The notes: a model not told the origin generated them from the sequence alone. A stretch of DNA of 64,000 nucleotides from Lachnotalea sp. AF33-28 (GCF_003477885.1 NZ_QUEE01000001.1:62001-126000), one strand, 5' to 3'; counted from the stretch's first letter, positions 43,161-52,040 are shown. Program-made: numbers and translations.

Positions 43161-44680
43161 GCATTCACAGCTTTCGGCTTTTTCTTTTTATGTTCCTTAT
43201 GTTTCTTTTCTGCTTTAGAGCTTACCGCCGCATCGTTTTCCGGTTCTTTATCTTCCTGAAGCTGAGCCTTTTTTATGTCAGGCTTAGTGGAGATATCCGC
43301 CGCCGGCTCCGCCTTTTTAGGCCCCTTAACAGCCACAGTCTTTTCAGCCTTATCCTTCTTTTTCTCTTTTCCGGATGCGGTGGAATCCTTCACAGCTTTT
43401 TCATCCGGCTTCACCGGTTTCTCTCCCTTTTCAGGAAGTTCAGCCTTTTTCTGTTCTTTTCCGGCCGGTTCCTCATGTTTTATGGCATGGGACAAGTAGA
43501 GAGACGCTTTCGCGCATGCCGGTCCCACCATCTCATACAGCACGCTGGAAGAGAGGATGATGGTGGAAAGCATCACTCCCGGTCCGGCGGGCAGCATCCG
43601 TTCGGCCAAAGCCGCCAGGCCGATGGAAACGCCGGCCTGCGGCACCAGAGCCATGCCCAGATAGCGTCGTACCTCCGGCGCGGAACCGCCCACGCGGCAG
43701 CCTGCATAGGCGCCGATATATTTGCCGATGATGCGGACAAAGAAATACGCCACGCCAATGATACCGGCTGTCGCCAGGGCCGGCACATTCAGCCGCATGC
43801 CGGACAGAACGAAAAACATCAGCATGATCGGCGGTGTAAAGTGGTTCACCTGTTTAAACAGCTTCTTATTGCGGTTGAGATTCACATAGACGGTCCCCAT
43901 CAGCATGCACGGAAGCAGCGGAGAGATATCCAGCAGGCTGCACACGCCGGTGAGAGCCATGATCACCGCGTTGATCAGCACGAGCCTGTGTTCCCGGGAT
44001 CTGCGGTCGCTGATGATCCATCTAAGCAGGAAGCCGCATGCCACTCCCAGCGCCAGCGTCACCACATTCAGGGCCAGCGGAACCAGGACCGTTCCGATTC
44101 CCACCGCTCCGGCTCCGCTTTCCAGATTGCTCACGATGACTGCGCAGATGCTGAAGGCCAAAAGCGCCACCGCATCATCCAACGCCACAACCTGGAGTAT
44201 GGTATCCACGATTTCTCCTCTGGCATGATACTGCCGGATCGTCATAATTGTGGAGGCAGGAGCCGTAGCCGAACCGATTGCCCCAAGCAAAAGAGCAAAG
44301 GGCAGGGACAGATGAAAGACAAACCGCATGCACAGAGTGACCAGCACAGCAGCGGTCAGCGCCTCAAAGCATGTGATGATCACCACCCTTTTACCGTTTT
44401 TCTTAAGCTGAGACAATTTAAAATATTCCCCTACACCGAAAGCGATGTAAGCCAGAGCAAGATCCGTAATAAAATCCATTCCTATAATTACCGAATCCGG
44501 CACCAGATGCAGCAGATACGGTCCGATCAGAACACCCGCCAGTATATAGCCGGTCACATTCGGCAGACGCAGCTTCTTAGTCAGCCTGGTCATCAGAAAG
44601 CCGGCAAACAGTATGATCGCAAGACTTAAGATCACTTCCGCTGACGTATTGGATAATGAATTTAAAAATTCAGCAGGCAA
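43157..44680 (-). CDS. CPA2-type cation:proton antiporter with Lys/Glu-rich tail
   Basis: This protein has about 507 residues. Twelve or so hydrophobic segments carry monovalent cation:proton antiporter-2 features: LPNVTGYILAGVLIGPYLL, the SATAPASTIMTI region and DDAVALLAFSICAV with the paired acids. From about residue 405 there is a soluble tail of 100 residues made mostly of Lys, Glu, Ala and Pro, which is unusual. The likely start is TTG 44680, five bases after GGAGG; ATG 44713 lacks such a site. It exports sodium or potassium in exchange for protons. Confidence 0.85.
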   Translation of the reverse strand: MPAEFLNSLSNTSAEVILSLAIILFAGFLMTRLTKKLRLPNVTGYILAGVLIGPYLLHLVPDSVIIGMDFITDLALAYIAFGVGEYFKLSQLKKNGKRVVIITCFEALTAAVLVTLCMRFVFHLSLPFALLLGAIGSATAPASTIMTIRQYHARGEIVDTILQVVALDDAVALLAFSICAVIVSNLESGAGAVGIGTVLVPLALNVVTLALGVACGFLLRWIISDRRSREHRLVLINAVIMALTGVCSLLDISPLLPCMLMGTVYVNLNRNKKLFKQVNHFTPPIMLMFFVLSGMRLNVPALATAGIIGVAYFFVRIIGKYIGAYAGCRVGGSAPEVRRYLGMALVPQAGVSIGLAALAERMLPAGPGVMLSTIILSSSVLYEMVGPACAKASLYLSHAIKHEEPAGKEQKKAELPEKGEKPVKPDEKAVKDSTASGKEKKKDKAEKTVAVKGPKKAEPAADISTKPDIKKAQLQEDKEPENDAAVSSKAEKKHKEHKKKKPKAVNA

Positions 44681-44717
44681 TACAACCTCCCCCTTTCCAA
44701 CGTATACCCGCATGTCA

Positions 44718-44754
44718 GTGTGCTGTCTGGCTGAATATAATCCAGTTAGCACAC
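44718..44754 (-). promoter_or_regulatory. hairpin before the antiporter gene
   Basis: GTGTGCT (44718-44724) pairs with AGCACAC (44748-44754), and CTGG with CCAG inside. It lies between the ArsC-like gene stop and the antiporter start on the minus strand. It has no T-run, so it may be a partial terminator or leader structure. Confidence 0.4.
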
Positions 44755-44774
44755 CAAGGTATGCTTACATATAT

Positions 44775-45131
44775 TTACAGCAGTTTCTCTTCCCACTCCT
44801 TTTCCTTAAAGCCCACCAGCACAAAGTCTTTTCCTGCGACGAGCGGCCGCTTTACCAGCATGCCGTCTGTCGCCAGCAGGTCAAACTGTTCCTCTTCGCT
44901 CATATCCGGAAGCTTTTCTTTCAGTTCCAGAGATTTATAAAGCATTCCGCTGGTATTGAAAAAGCGCTTCAAGGGCAGGCCGCTTCTCCTCTGCCATTGT
45001 TTCAGTTCCTCTGCTGTAGGCCGCTCTTCCTTAATATGGCGGTCCTCATAACTGATTCCGTGGTCATCCAGCCATTTTTTGGCTTTCTGGCAGGTACTGC
45101 ATTTGGGGTATTCCACAAATAAATAAGCCAT
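44775..45131 (-). CDS. ArsC/Spx family thioredoxin-fold protein
   Basis: This 118-residue protein has an N-terminal CSTC motif (CSTCQKAKKWLDDHG) and the pattern of the ArsC/YffB family (KEERPTAEELKQW, NTSGMLYKSL, LLATDGMLVKRPLV). True arsenate reductases use a single Cys with distant Arg residues; the CxxC form is shared with Spx and YffB, so a thiol-redox or regulatory role is possible. GGAGG before ATG 45131 sets the start. A half-copy of the dispersed hairpin (GCACAC/GTGTGC, 45150-45168) lies just upstream. Confidence 0.87.
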   Translation of the reverse strand: MAYLFVEYPKCSTCQKAKKWLDDHGISYEDRHIKEERPTAEELKQWQRRSGLPLKRFFNTSGMLYKSLELKEKLPDMSEEEQFDLLATDGMLVKRPLVAGKDFVLVGFKEKEWEEKLL

Positions 45132-45184
45132 GAGTATATCCTCCGTTCTGCACACGCTTATAGTGTGCTTCCTGTTTCATATAT

Positions 45185-46990
45185 TTAATGTGACAGGATC
45201 ATCGTCAGAAACTCCTGTACCGTCTCCGTCGATTTCTCCCGGTAAAGCTCTTCTCTTGCCAGCACCGGCCTGTCGGTAATGATATTATCCACCCCCATCC
45301 GCTTCATGCGGTTGATCAGTGCTTTATCGTTCACCGTCCACACATGGATCTCTTTACCTAAGCTGTGCGCCCGTTCTACCAGCGCCTCGGTTATAATCGT
45401 ATAGCGCAGGCTGAAGAAATCAATCATGTCATCATCCAGAAAATACCCGTAAGCCGCCGACAGTATATATCCGGTCGGCAGATCGGGATTTCTATCTTTA
45501 ACCTCCGAAAGGTAGCGGTAGCTGGTGGAGGAGAGCACCACCTGGCGTTCCATGTCATACTCCTCGATCAGATCCAGCACCTTATTTACCAGGTCAGTAT
45601 TGTGCCCGTTTGATTTCAGCTCTATATTAAAATTAATCCTGCCTTTAAACTCGGCGAATACATCCTCCAGAAGCGGCACGCGCGTTCCCGCATACTGCGC
45701 GCTGTGCCCGCGGCTCGCATCGTACTGGGAAAGCTGGTCATACGTAACGTTCCAGATAGACTGTTTTATCCCTGTGGTCCGGTTTAATGAGTTGTCATGC
45801 AGAAGCACCACCTGGCCGTCCTTGGTTTCCTGCACATCGATCTCCACAAAATCGGCCAGGTTTTCCACCGCAAGCTCGATCGCCGGTATCGTGTTCTCCG
45901 GCGCTTCCCAGGAGCTGCCTCTGTGCGAGGTGATCTGAATCTCATGAAAGGCCTCCTCCGCCAGCACCGCGCCGTTATATACCATATCATAGACGTAGAG
46001 AGCCACCGCCGCCGCCCATACCGCCAGCAGCACCGCCCGGATGCGCCTGCGGACCTTGCCCGGCAGCTTATAGTGGTACTCCGGCATCAAGACGGCCTTC
46101 GCCTCCCCGTGATAGCGGTAATACAGGCGGGTCAGCATCCCCAGATTTACAATCGTAAATACCATGCTGCCAAAAAACAGCATTCCCAGTTCCAGATAGT
46201 CGCTGATCATCAGCACCAGCGCCAGCTGCAGACGGCTGGCCGCAAATGTCTTCACCAGAAATACCGACACCGTAAGCGCCAGAAGATACAGAAAGATCAC
46301 CGTAGCCGCAGCAGCCATATTCCCCGCAGCCAGTCTGGCGAACAGGCCCGGCCAGTGCTTGAGCACCATGCTCCTGCTCATCTTCATGCTCTGCTTCCTG
46401 TCATGATGCTCAAACAGCATGGAAAATACGGCAAACACATGGGGCAGCAACAGCAGTATAAAAATTCCCAGCGCAACGTATAGAATGATACGAACCGCCA
46501 GCTTGCTCATGATGCCGGCCAGAAAGTAGTTCAACGGCTTGATATGAAGCCCTGTCTGGTATAAAAAGCCGAAATTAATGGCCAAAAACAGCCAGGCAAA
46601 CAGAAATACAAGTAAAAACTTCCTGGGACGCAGCAGCTGCAGGCACCTGCCCATACCGGTAACCACCATCTTCCACAGATTCATGCGCTGCCCGGCTGCG
46701 GAAGCCTGAAAACCGACTGTCAAAACCGAAGTTTCCACACAGACCAGCAGAATGCCGACCAAAAGCATGCCAAAAAGCACCAGAAGCGTAAAAGGTTTGA
46801 TTAGAAAAAACAGCATGTTCTTCTGTGTCAGATAGCTGTAACCTGCCATCTTAGCCGCATAGGCCAGCCCGCGGCTGGAGAATTCCCAGAAGATCACAAT
46901 GGCGATGGTGCGGTATATCACTTCAAACAGCAGGATGATGTGAAGGTTTGTCTTAATGGTCTGAAAAGTACTTTTTAAAGAAAATTTCAT
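45185..46990 (-). CDS. membrane glycerophosphodiester phosphodiesterase
   Basis: This 601-residue protein begins with about eight membrane segments of the GPDPase_memb type (1-330). A GDPD catalytic TIM barrel follows, with HRGSSWEAPENT, VEIDVQETKDGQVVLLHD (Glu/Asp metal ligands and His) and NIELK. It hydrolyses glycerophosphodiesters at the membrane; targets may be deacylated lipids or glycerophosphate polymers. Length and layout are normal for Firmicutes. It has only GAGGCG before the ATG. It is the last gene before a 1.05 kb non-coding region. Confidence 0.92.
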   Translation of the reverse strand: MKFSLKSTFQTIKTNLHIILLFEVIYRTIAIVIFWEFSSRGLAYAAKMAGYSYLTQKNMLFFLIKPFTLLVLFGMLLVGILLVCVETSVLTVGFQASAAGQRMNLWKMVVTGMGRCLQLLRPRKFLLVFLFAWLFLAINFGFLYQTGLHIKPLNYFLAGIMSKLAVRIILYVALGIFILLLLPHVFAVFSMLFEHHDRKQSMKMSRSMVLKHWPGLFARLAAGNMAAAATVIFLYLLALTVSVFLVKTFAASRLQLALVLMISDYLELGMLFFGSMVFTIVNLGMLTRLYYRYHGEAKAVLMPEYHYKLPGKVRRRIRAVLLAVWAAAVALYVYDMVYNGAVLAEEAFHEIQITSHRGSSWEAPENTIPAIELAVENLADFVEIDVQETKDGQVVLLHDNSLNRTTGIKQSIWNVTYDQLSQYDASRGHSAQYAGTRVPLLEDVFAEFKGRINFNIELKSNGHNTDLVNKVLDLIEEYDMERQVVLSSTSYRYLSEVKDRNPDLPTGYILSAAYGYFLDDDMIDFFSLRYTIITEALVERAHSLGKEIHVWTVNDKALINRMKRMGVDNIITDRPVLAREELYREKSTETVQEFLTMILSH

Positions 46991-47609
46991 GCTACGCCTC
47001 GATTATCTGTCAGTATAACGGTCCAAAAAATTACGCCGCTAATAGTATTTAGGCATTATATCACAATTCACCCCCTTTTCCTATGTTATGGTATCCAGAA
47101 TTTGTGTTTTAAATTTGTCACATTTTTCAATCCAATACCGTGGCAGCTCATCATGTTTTTTACGGCATTCAAAGGTTGCGAAATGCTGTCACTATTCATA
47201 GTGCTGTAAGCTTCCCGCGCATGTCGGCAGCCGTGAACTATCAGTAACAAAATGTTACATAATATTCACTTTATCGCATTGCAATCCATGGGGTATTTGC
47301 TATACTGTTGTCAGAGCGTATGAGAAATTTCCCGTGAGGCCGCACCGTAACAGCTGCTGTAAAAAATCTCTGGAGCGTATCGCTGTTCTGTCTATGGCCT
47401 GTCTTGTATCCACTTCTGTTTCCCTCAGCCTTCTCTTTGTCCTTACATTTCCCGCAGCTCCACCGATCCACCTATTTATATTATTTTATGCACTGCGGTA
47501 ATAACCGATCTGTAAAACTCGGTAAATGTATGACTGTCTATGCATTTAATCTGATCAGCAGCACAATGCCGGCAAATATGCTCATATGGAATTTCGAATA
47601 CAAAAAGTT
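46991..47609. other. gene-poor region with partial repeat and orphan promoter
   Basis: No gene is convincing here. A truncated copy of the 141-bp repeat lies at 47188-47226. A small dyad, GTAACA-aaa-TGTTAC, is at 47244-47258. A promoter-like pair, TTGCAA (47279-47284) and TATACT (47301-47306) with 16 bases between, faces right. The transcript from it would cross two GAGCGTAT motifs (47316-47323 and 47373-47380) but no gene, so a small RNA is possible. Confidence 0.4.
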
Positions 47610-47751
47610 GTTACTATCCACAGTGCCGTAAACTTCCCATGTATGTCTGGGCAATGTATGGTCCTCATTGGGACACGCTCTTGCTCCGTGAAGCGCGCAG
47701 ATCGTCACCAACCGCCAGGTTGATGACCTGCGCGCACATCAGTGCGCTTCC
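47610..47751. repeat. 141-bp dispersed repeat, copy 2
   Basis: It aligns with 36755-36895 from GTTACTAT to the final hairpin. Its last palindrome is GCGCAC-atca-GTGCGC, where the tandem units at 5811-5924 have GCACAC/GTGTGC, so an A-T pair has been replaced by G-C. After it, 47790-47950 carries further small palindromes (AGAATCCCGC/GCGGGATTCT) and two copies of GGGCGCACCCTAT. Confidence 0.88.
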
Positions 47752-47957
47752 TTGTGCGGGCTTTGCGGGATCCCTATGAGGACCTTTGCTGGGCGCACCC
47801 TATTGAACAAGAAAGAATCCCGCTCGCGGGATTCTCCGCCTGCGGCGGGTCGCTTCAGCGACATCATTCCATTCCGCCGCAGTGCGTTCCTGCCCGGAGG
47901 GCTTTTTATTACATAGGAGAGTTCGAAGAACTTGGGCGCACCCTATATAATAAAAAA

Positions 47958-48003
47958 GCTGCTGCTCCGGCAGATGATACGATACATCTGCCGGAGCAGC
48001 AGC
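47958..48003 (-). terminator. intrinsic terminator of the PadR-NatAB operon
   Basis: A 19-bp perfect stem (GCTGCTGCTCCGGCAGATG and its complement) with an 8-base loop is followed on the minus strand by TTTTTTATT. It lies 42 bases after the stop of the 44-codon gene and ends the operon. Confidence 0.92.
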
Positions 48004-48045
48004 CCCATATTTACGGACGCAATTTGCCAATATATCTATAGTTAT

Positions 48046-48180
48046 TTATTTTAAGCAGCAGCAATAGAATGACGGCAGCTGATCCGCTTTTTGATTCTTA
48101 TCCCGTTTGAATATTTCAAGAATACCTGCTATACAGCATTCAATCCCAATTATAATCTGACCGATTTGCTGTGATTTCAT
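48046..48180 (-). CDS. 44-residue putative membrane micropeptide, last gene of NatAB operon
   Basis: ATG 48180 overlaps the TGA of the permease gene (ATGA) and the frame ends at TAA 48048-48046, before the operon terminator. The product has a hydrophobic stretch (IGQIIIGIECCIAGILEIF, residues 6-24) suited to one membrane helix, then a basic part and the ending SFYCCCLK. I recognise no family. The overlap, the position inside the transcript and the helix make it a better candidate than chance. It may be a small partner or a substrate of the NatAB exporter. Confidence 0.6.
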   Translation of the reverse strand: MKSQQIGQIIIGIECCIAGILEIFKRDKNQKADQLPSFYCCCLK

Positions 48181-49433
48181 TCTGATTTCTTTAAATCCTT
48201 TAAAGCCGCAGTGAGCTTGATCGGGTTGCCGTAGCGCAGGGTGCCCATGCGGTAGATCTTCGCGCCCAGAATCCCCGCTCCGAATATGGAGGCCACCAGG
48301 ATCACGAAGGATACTATGATCTCCCAGGTATTCACTGTCCCCATGGCGATTCTGACAAACATCGCGCTGTAGGAGCTGATCGGCAGGAATGAGAGCACCT
48401 TCATGGCTATGCCGTCTACATTTGTAAGCTGAAGCAGCGCTATGAAATACACGATCATAACCACCATCATCAGGCCGCCTGAGCTCTTGCTGATATCCTC
48501 TGTCTTTGATACCAGAGCGCCCATGGCGCCGTACAGGAACGCGTAGAACAGATATCCGCCCAGTCCGAAGAACGCGAAGGAGATCAGCACCTCAGCCGGA
48601 ATGTTGAATACCATATCCAGCATGCCGCCCCACAGGGATCTGTTCGCCTGATAGGAGAGCAGGACAGCCCCCAGGATGATCCCCACCTGGCACAGGCTGG
48701 CGATGGCGCCTGCAATGACCTTGCCGAATAAAAGGCTGTTCGGCGTAGTTGTAGTGACGAGCACCTCGATGGAGCGGTTGCTCTTTTCATTGGTAACCGC
48801 CACCGCTATCATCTGTCCGTAGAATACGATCAGCATGAATACCAGGATAACCAGTATATAGCAGTACCAGTAATTGCTTGTGGTATCTTTGCCAAGGACC
48901 TGTTCATTAGCAGTAAAGGAAGGGTACACTTTTGATTCCAGCTGTGTAAAATCCAGTCCGTTGGCTTCGCAGTAGGCCTTGCGCAGGCTCATGCCCAGAG
49001 CCGTTTCAAACAGACTCTTATCCTGGTCATACATGCCCTTGTTAAACACATAGTAATCGTATTCTTTCTCGGACTTAACCACGAATGCAGCGTCGGCTTC
49101 CTGCTTCTCGATCCTTGAGGTGATCGTTTCCATATCGGTAACGCTCTCCCACTGTGCGTCGGGGAACACCGCATCCAGCACCTCACTGTCCATCACACCG
49201 GCCTGATCATAAAGAAGCATGGTTTCCTTATCCGCTTCTTCGCTCTGGCTCTGATCCGGCGCTTCTTCCTGGGATGGCGTCTGGGTTCCTAAAAATCCGG
49301 ACATATCGATCACTCTGGGCAGAAACAGCGCCGCTGACCCCAAGATCGCAAACAGCAGTGTGGTTATAACAAAACTTTTATTTCTGACATACTCTTTTAA
49401 TTCATATTGCAGCACTACCAAGAACTTTTTCAT
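48177..49433 (-). CDS. ABC transporter permease, NatB type
   Basis: This 418-residue ABC-2 permease has one N-terminal membrane helix (about 18-38), a large extracytoplasmic domain and a C-terminal block of five or six helices (from about 190; FYGQMIAVAVTNEKSNRSIE). It pairs with the NatA-like ATPase whose stop overlaps its start by four bases. In B. subtilis NatAB exports sodium; in Lachnospiraceae similar pairs under PadR control are often linked to drug or antimicrobial efflux. The substrate is open. Confidence 0.9.
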   Translation of the reverse strand: MKKFLVVLQYELKEYVRNKSFVITTLLFAILGSAALFLPRVIDMSGFLGTQTPSQEEAPDQSQSEEADKETMLLYDQAGVMDSEVLDAVFPDAQWESVTDMETITSRIEKQEADAAFVVKSEKEYDYYVFNKGMYDQDKSLFETALGMSLRKAYCEANGLDFTQLESKVYPSFTANEQVLGKDTTSNYWYCYILVILVFMLIVFYGQMIAVAVTNEKSNRSIEVLVTTTTPNSLLFGKVIAGAIASLCQVGIILGAVLLSYQANRSLWGGMLDMVFNIPAEVLISFAFFGLGGYLFYAFLYGAMGALVSKTEDISKSSGGLMMVVMIVYFIALLQLTNVDGIAMKVLSFLPISSYSAMFVRIAMGTVNTWEIIVSFVILVASIFGAGILGAKIYRMGTLRYGNPIKLTAALKDLKKSE

Positions 49434-50347
49434 TCCTCTTCACCCACCTTTGCTACGAAGATATCATTCAGTGACGGTTCATAGATACCGAAATGCTCGA
49501 TGTCGATGTCGGACGCCATGAGCCGGTCCAACAGCTGGGATTTTGTCGCTTTTCCCTTAAGCCGCAGCACCAGAAATTCTTTTTTCTGTCTGTCCAGCTC
49601 CACCAGATCGGCCATGGAATCCGCAAGCTTTTCCCTAAGCTTCGTCAGCGTATAATTCTCCGCCGACAGGATCAGGCGGTCCTTGCCATAGTCCTTTTTA
49701 ATATCCTTCAGATATCCCGACAGCACCACTTCACCGTGATTGATGATCGCGATGTTATCGCAGAATTCCTCCACATAGCTCATCTGATGGCTGGAGAAGA
49801 TCACAAGCCGGCCGTCCGCGATCAGTTCGCTGACCACATCCTTTAATATCTGGGAGTTCACCGGGTCCAGGCCGCTGAAGGGCTCATCCAAAATCACGAT
49901 GTCAGGGTCGCAGACCAGCGTTGCGGCCATCTGCACCTTCTGCTGATTTCCCTTGGAGAGCGTCTCCAGCTTTCGGTTTTCATACTCTTCCACTTCCAGC
50001 CGTTTCAGCCATTTCTTCGCGCCGGCCCTGGCCTGCGCTGTGGAAAGTCCGCGCAGTCTGGCCAGATACATCATCTGATCAATCACTGTCCGCTTGGGAT
50101 AAAGCCCTCTCTCCTCCGGCAGGTATCCGATCTTAAACCGGGACGGAACAAAATTATTACCGTCAATTAAGATCTCACCGCTGTTTGGACGGAACACGTC
50201 CATAATAATACGCATGGTTGTGGTCTTTCCTGCGCCGTTCCGGCCCAAAAGTCCTAAGGCTCTTCCGCTCTCAACCGCAAAGGATACGCCGTGAAGTATC
50301 TCGGTATCGCCGAAGCTCTTTCTTAATTCCTTTACTTCCAGTTTCAT
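49430..50347 (-). CDS. ABC transporter ATPase, NatA type
   Basis: This 305-residue ATPase has Walker A GRNGAGKTT (about 35-43), the Q-loop at GYLPEERGLYP, signature LSKGNQQKVQ, Walker B DIVILDEPFSGLDP and the H-loop in FSSHQM. A C-terminal domain of DUF4162 type follows (LKDIKKDYGKDRLILS). It powers the NatB-like permease encoded directly downstream (four-base overlap). GGAGG before the ATG is strong. Upstream lies the DUF2812 gene (48-base gap). Confidence 0.93.
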   Translation of the reverse strand: MKLEVKELRKSFGDTEILHGVSFAVESGRALGLLGRNGAGKTTTMRIIMDVFRPNSGEILIDGNNFVPSRFKIGYLPEERGLYPKRTVIDQMMYLARLRGLSTAQARAGAKKWLKRLEVEEYENRKLETLSKGNQQKVQMAATLVCDPDIVILDEPFSGLDPVNSQILKDVVSELIADGRLVIFSSHQMSYVEEFCDNIAIINHGEVVLSGYLKDIKKDYGKDRLILSAENYTLTKLREKLADSMADLVELDRQKKEFLVLRLKGKATKSQLLDRLMASDIDIEHFGIYEPSLNDIFVAKVGEEE

Positions 50348-50395
50348 TATTTTCCTCCATTTCTCTACGCATGATCTGCGCTGTCCATATATCTA

Positions 50396-51508
50396 TTACA
50401 ATTGGGAAAAAAACTCCCAAAAATATCCTATCACGCCGCCTACGGTGCCGCTGATCAGCATAACCAGCCCGTACCATCCGATAATGGAAACAAATCTTAA
50501 GCTGTTGTCATACTTCGGATCATTTAATGGCTCGGCGTTTTTCTGCTTCATACTCTTATAGATCACCGCACGTGTCTCCAATGCACAGACGAACTGCCAA
50601 CCCTTGGCTTCCGCATCCTTCACGCTTTCAATCTGCCAGTCATTATTCATTCCGATCCAGTCCTTGCTGTCTGAAAACGCCTTGCCTCCCGCGGCTCTTT
50701 TTCTCTTATTGGTCAGATACTTGGTATCCATCGTATATATATAATCGGTCGCGTCCTGCTTTTGGAAAGTATACTTAATGACCGACATATCCTGAAGCAT
50801 CCAGCCGTCCGCCGCCATTCTGGTCAGAAATCGTTTCAGACCGCGGTTAGTAAGCACAAGCCTGTATACCCACCTGCGTTTGGATTTATCATGGAACTCC
50901 TCCCATTCCTCCCTGGTCTGGCAGAGCTCGCTTATGTAGAGATCCCCGGTGCGCTGAAACCAACGGATTGTAAATAGGCAGAAAATCGTATATCCGGCCA
51001 CAAAGAACAGGAACCACAGATAGGACAGTACGCTTTCCTGTATCACATACATCTCAATTCCAAACAGCAGCCCAACCACATCCACAAATAATAGCACCCC
51101 AGACAGCTGCGACGCCTTAAACTCCATCAGCCGTTTAAACTTTTCCGCATGCAGTTTGCGGGACTCTTCATCGTTATACAGTTCATTGATTTCATCCGGC
51201 GCATACTCCTTGCAGAAGTAATAATCCAGCGCCTCATCGTGCGCCACAACCTGCCAGCCCATCTCCCGGGCCATATCCAGAAAGATTTCCTTATGGCGGA
51301 TATCCTTCAGCGACGGATGCTTCGGCAGATTAAAACGGTCGATCTCATACATCATCCGCCTTGGCTCTCCATGCTCAAAATCATAAATGCATCCCATATG
51401 TACATCTGTCAAAAACCAGCCGGAAAGCGCCATCTCCTCCAGCCAGAGCTTTTCTTTTATCAGGCTTTGAAAACATTTAATTTTCTTGATCTTACCTGTT
51501 CCCTGCAT
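50396..51508 (-). CDS. DUF2812 membrane protein
   Basis: This 370-residue protein has two copies of the DUF2812 domain, one near the N-terminus (LEEMALSGWFLTDVHMGCIY) and one in the C-terminal half (LTRMAADGWMLQDMSVIKY). Two membrane helices lie between them (about 138-190) and one near the C-terminus (340-365). In Clostridia DUF2812 genes regularly follow a padR gene, as here, where its start directly abuts the padR stop. The protein may sense a ligand or membrane state together with PadR. Its role is unproven. Confidence 0.88.
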   Translation of the reverse strand: MQGTGKIKKIKCFQSLIKEKLWLEEMALSGWFLTDVHMGCIYDFEHGEPRRMMYEIDRFNLPKHPSLKDIRHKEIFLDMAREMGWQVVAHDEALDYYFCKEYAPDEINELYNDEESRKLHAEKFKRLMEFKASQLSGVLLFVDVVGLLFGIEMYVIQESVLSYLWFLFFVAGYTIFCLFTIRWFQRTGDLYISELCQTREEWEEFHDKSKRRWVYRLVLTNRGLKRFLTRMAADGWMLQDMSVIKYTFQKQDATDYIYTMDTKYLTNKRKRAAGGKAFSDSKDWIGMNNDWQIESVKDAEAKGWQFVCALETRAVIYKSMKQKNAEPLNDPKYDNSLRFVSIIGWYGLVMLISGTVGGVIGYFWEFFSQL

Positions 51509-51847
51509 TCACTCATCCCCCGCCGATGTGCACTTAAGTATATCCCTGCCGTTATCCAACTGCTGGTTCAGCCTTTCTGTCTCTCTCACTAAAAGCTCAA
51601 TGCCGGCATCCGTAATATGATAAGTCTTTTTGCCGCCGTCAACAGAGACAATGCGTATAATGTCATCTTCGACAAGACGGCCGACCATCGTATACAGCGT
51701 ACCGGTTCCCAGCTGGATCCTGCCGTCTGTCAGCCGGCTGACAAACTGCATGATCGCATAGCCGTGCCTCGGTTCCATAACGGCAAGCAGTGTGTAATAG
51801 GTGGTCTCTGTCATCGGAATATATTTCTTTATCAGGTTATCCTGCAT
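51509..51847 (-). CDS. PadR family transcriptional regulator
   Basis: This 112-residue winged-helix protein (ETTYYTLLAVMEPRHGYAIM, GTGTLYTMVGRLVEDDIIRI, KKTYHITDAG) ends in a dimerisation helix. PadR proteins repress their own operon and release it on binding an inhibitor, drug or phenolic compound. ATG 51847 is nine bases after AGGGG; TTG 51853 is only three away. It is the first gene of padR-DUF2812-natA-natB-micropeptide. The operator is probably the palindrome pair at 52010-52040. Confidence 0.9.
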   Translation of the reverse strand: MQDNLIKKYIPMTETTYYTLLAVMEPRHGYAIMQFVSRLTDGRIQLGTGTLYTMVGRLVEDDIIRIVSVDGGKKTYHITDAGIELLVRETERLNQQLDNGRDILKCTSAGDE

Positions 51848-51979
51848 GCGCAAGCACCCCTTTTAATTGTAACCATATTTCTATCAGCCAACCCAAACCC
51901 ACCCCTTCTGATTTGAAATTCTCCGGATCTTTCAACAAAATAAGTCAGGATTTCCCTCCTTTGCAGGTGGAGGGGTAAT

Positions 51980-52040
51980 ATATCAGTTTAGTTTATGTCG
52001 TATGCCAACATGTCGAGTCTCGACATATATTCTGTCGACA
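51980..52040 (-). promoter_or_regulatory. PadR operon promoter with paired palindromic operators
   Basis: ATGTCGAGTCTCGACAT (52010-52026) is a perfect palindrome, and TGTCGACA (52033-52040) repeats its core 15 bases away. Just downstream on the minus strand are TTGGCA (52008-52003) and, after 17 bases, TGATAT (51985-51980). The operators thus lie directly upstream of and against the -35 element. Repression by PadR is the likely use. Confidence 0.6.

Noticed and set aside
43082..44629. Long plus-strand frame opposite the antiporter gene
   Set aside because: It is the antisense of clear membrane-protein coding sequence and its translation is low-complexity Arg/His/Ser.
47404..47631. Plus-strand frame of 75 codons in the gene-poor region
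   Set aside because: No ribosome-binding site, unusual composition, and it runs into the dispersed repeat.
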